Of a DNA stretch of 5,024 bases, positions 4,216 through 5,024 are shown in pieces. The stretch's first letter is position 1; every line of letters starts with the position of its first letter. The notes below the pieces were generated by a model. That model had not been told where the DNA came from. It saw only the letters and a program-made list of their open reading frames with translations, and made no database searches. The position numbers were made by a program, and so were the translations under genes. This stretch comes from Kouleothrix aurantiaca (GTDB lineage Bacteria; Chloroflexota; Chloroflexia; Chloroflexales; Roseiflexaceae): contig LJCR01000228.1 of assembly GCA_001399705.1 (NCBI GenBank), forward strand, positions 1 through 5,024. The letters are read 5' to 3'.

Positions 4216-5024
4216 ATGATCGATGCGATGCAGGGCGTGGTCGATGAGCCCGCCCTCGATCTCCCAGAGAATGCCGATCTGTTCGACGCCTTTCCGTCGC
4301 TGTTCGTCCCGCGGGCCATCGACGACGGGTCGCAGGTCATCCGGCACGACGGGTATGACGTCGAGGCGTGGGACGCGGCCGTCCGGGATTACGGCAAGCT
4401 GCGCGAGGCGGCTCTGGCCGCGAGTACGCGCCTGATCACCGCGCTGCCACTGTTTCGCGATGTCTTCTGGAGCTTCTACAAGCAGTCGCCCACGATCGGG
4501 CCGATCGTCCCGCTGACGCCGGCGCACGCCATCAATCGCCAGATTGTCGAGCAGGTGCTTGGGACAACCGAGTGGCGCCAGACTCGCGCGAGCGGAACGT
4601 CGGGCGACCCGATCGCCTCGGCGATGGCGACCCTGGGCGTTGCCTACAGCGCGATTCAGGCGCTGGACGCGGCGACGGTCGCGGACGTCAACCGGCTGCA
4701 CGAGCTGGAGTCGGGCGCCGCCGCGCTGTTCGCGCAGGCCACCGCGCTGACCGACCTGGCCGAGCAGGCCGAGGGCGATCGCGCTCGTGATTTGTTCGAG
4801 CAGGCCGAGCGCGCGCGCGCCGAGGCTGAGCGACAGCAGACCGAGATGGAGCAGGCCGCCGCCGCTCTGGCGACCGAGGACGAGGCCCGGGAAGAGGCGC
4901 TGCGCCGCGCCGCACGGTCCGGCCTGACCAGGGCGATGGGTGAGATCGCCGAGGAGGCCGAGGCCGTGCGCGTCTTCGGCGGCGGGGACGGCGGGGGTGG
5001 GGGCGGCGCCCAGCAGTTCACCGC
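4216..5024 (+). CDS. N-terminal part of a probable MoxR-partner VWA-domain protein (runs off the window)
   Basis: The reading frame is open from the ATG to the window end, giving 269 residues without a stop, so the gene is truncated by the window. Residues 1-95 are acidic to mixed and probably helical (DLFDAFPSLF, then DYGKLREA). About 100-145 contains PLTPAHAINRQIVEQVL and SGDPIASAMATLGV, resembling the start-of-domain segment of proteins encoded beside MoxR ATPases. About 150-250 is Ala/Glu/Arg-rich and strongly coiled-coil-like. A Gly run (255-264, one Asp) follows AEEAEAVRVF, comparable to the EEAEEA...WG-G-G segment that precedes the VWA domain in such partners. The VWA metal-binding motif (DxSxS) itself would lie beyond the window, so the identification rests on context and general resemblance. 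The known pair RavA-ViaA has the same order. It is a separate gene, not a fusion, since MoxR ends in a clear TAG. Confidence 0.65.
   Translation, partial: MIDAMQGVVDEPALDLPENADLFDAFPSLFVPRAIDDGSQVIRHDGYDVEAWDAAVRDYGKLREAALAASTRLITALPLFRDVFWSFYKQSPTIGPIVPLTPAHAINRQIVEQVLGTTEWRQTRASGTSGDPIASAMATLGVAYSAIQALDAATVADVNRLHELESGAAALFAQATALTDLAEQAEGDRARDLFEQAERARAEAERQQTEMEQAAAALATEDEAREEALRRAARSGLTRAMGEIAEEAEAVRVFGGGDGGGGGGAQQFT

Noticed and set aside
3721..4701. 326-codon minus-strand frame across the MoxR/VWA junction
   Set aside because: It spans the gene junction antisense, has no ribosome site that I can see and no recognisable domain.

Overview
The window looks like GC-rich bacterial chromosome or a large replicon. 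Genes are dense, Shine-Dalgarno motifs are strong, and promoters resemble the housekeeping sigma consensus. Lineage cannot be fixed from the sequence. A RavA-like MoxR/VWA pair, an OMEGA-type IscB locus and a high-GC genome would fit Chloroflexota or a similar phylum, but this is a weak inference.

Layout. The left half is read on the minus strand. From right to left it holds a structured non-coding region (about 2336-2680), the RNA-guided nuclease gene iscB (2329-1049), a small gene for a protein with two ribbon-helix-helix-like repeats (995-516), and, after a 181-base gap with its own promoter, an HU-type DNA-binding protein (334-35). The right half is read on the plus strand. An AT-rich promoter region (about 2700-2780) and a 5' UTR hairpin precede a RavA-like MoxR AAA+ ATPase (2842-4206). 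A second gene follows at once (from 4216) and runs off the window; it resembles the N-terminal part of a MoxR-partner VWA-domain protein.

The centrepiece is the IscB/omega-RNA (OMEGA) locus. IscB is full length, with the PLMP-like N-terminus, all three RuvC segments, the arginine-rich bridge helix, an intact HNH domain and the C-terminal target-adjacent-motif region. The roughly 350 bases upstream contain many perfect inverted repeats where the family's omega-RNA is expected. They include a nested multibranch fold and a terminal GNRA-capped hairpin that contains the iscB Shine-Dalgarno sequence. No TnpA transposase gene is present, so the element is either mobilised in trans or has become resident. 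A possible minus-strand promoter would start transcription at the base of the first hairpin, which raises the question of where the guide comes from.

The MoxR and VWA genes form a translationally coupled operon of the ATPase/metal-binding-adaptor kind, which in known cases acts as a chaperone-like remodelling machine. Nothing in the sequence links it functionally to the IscB side; the two units are divergently transcribed from the 2680-2780 region.
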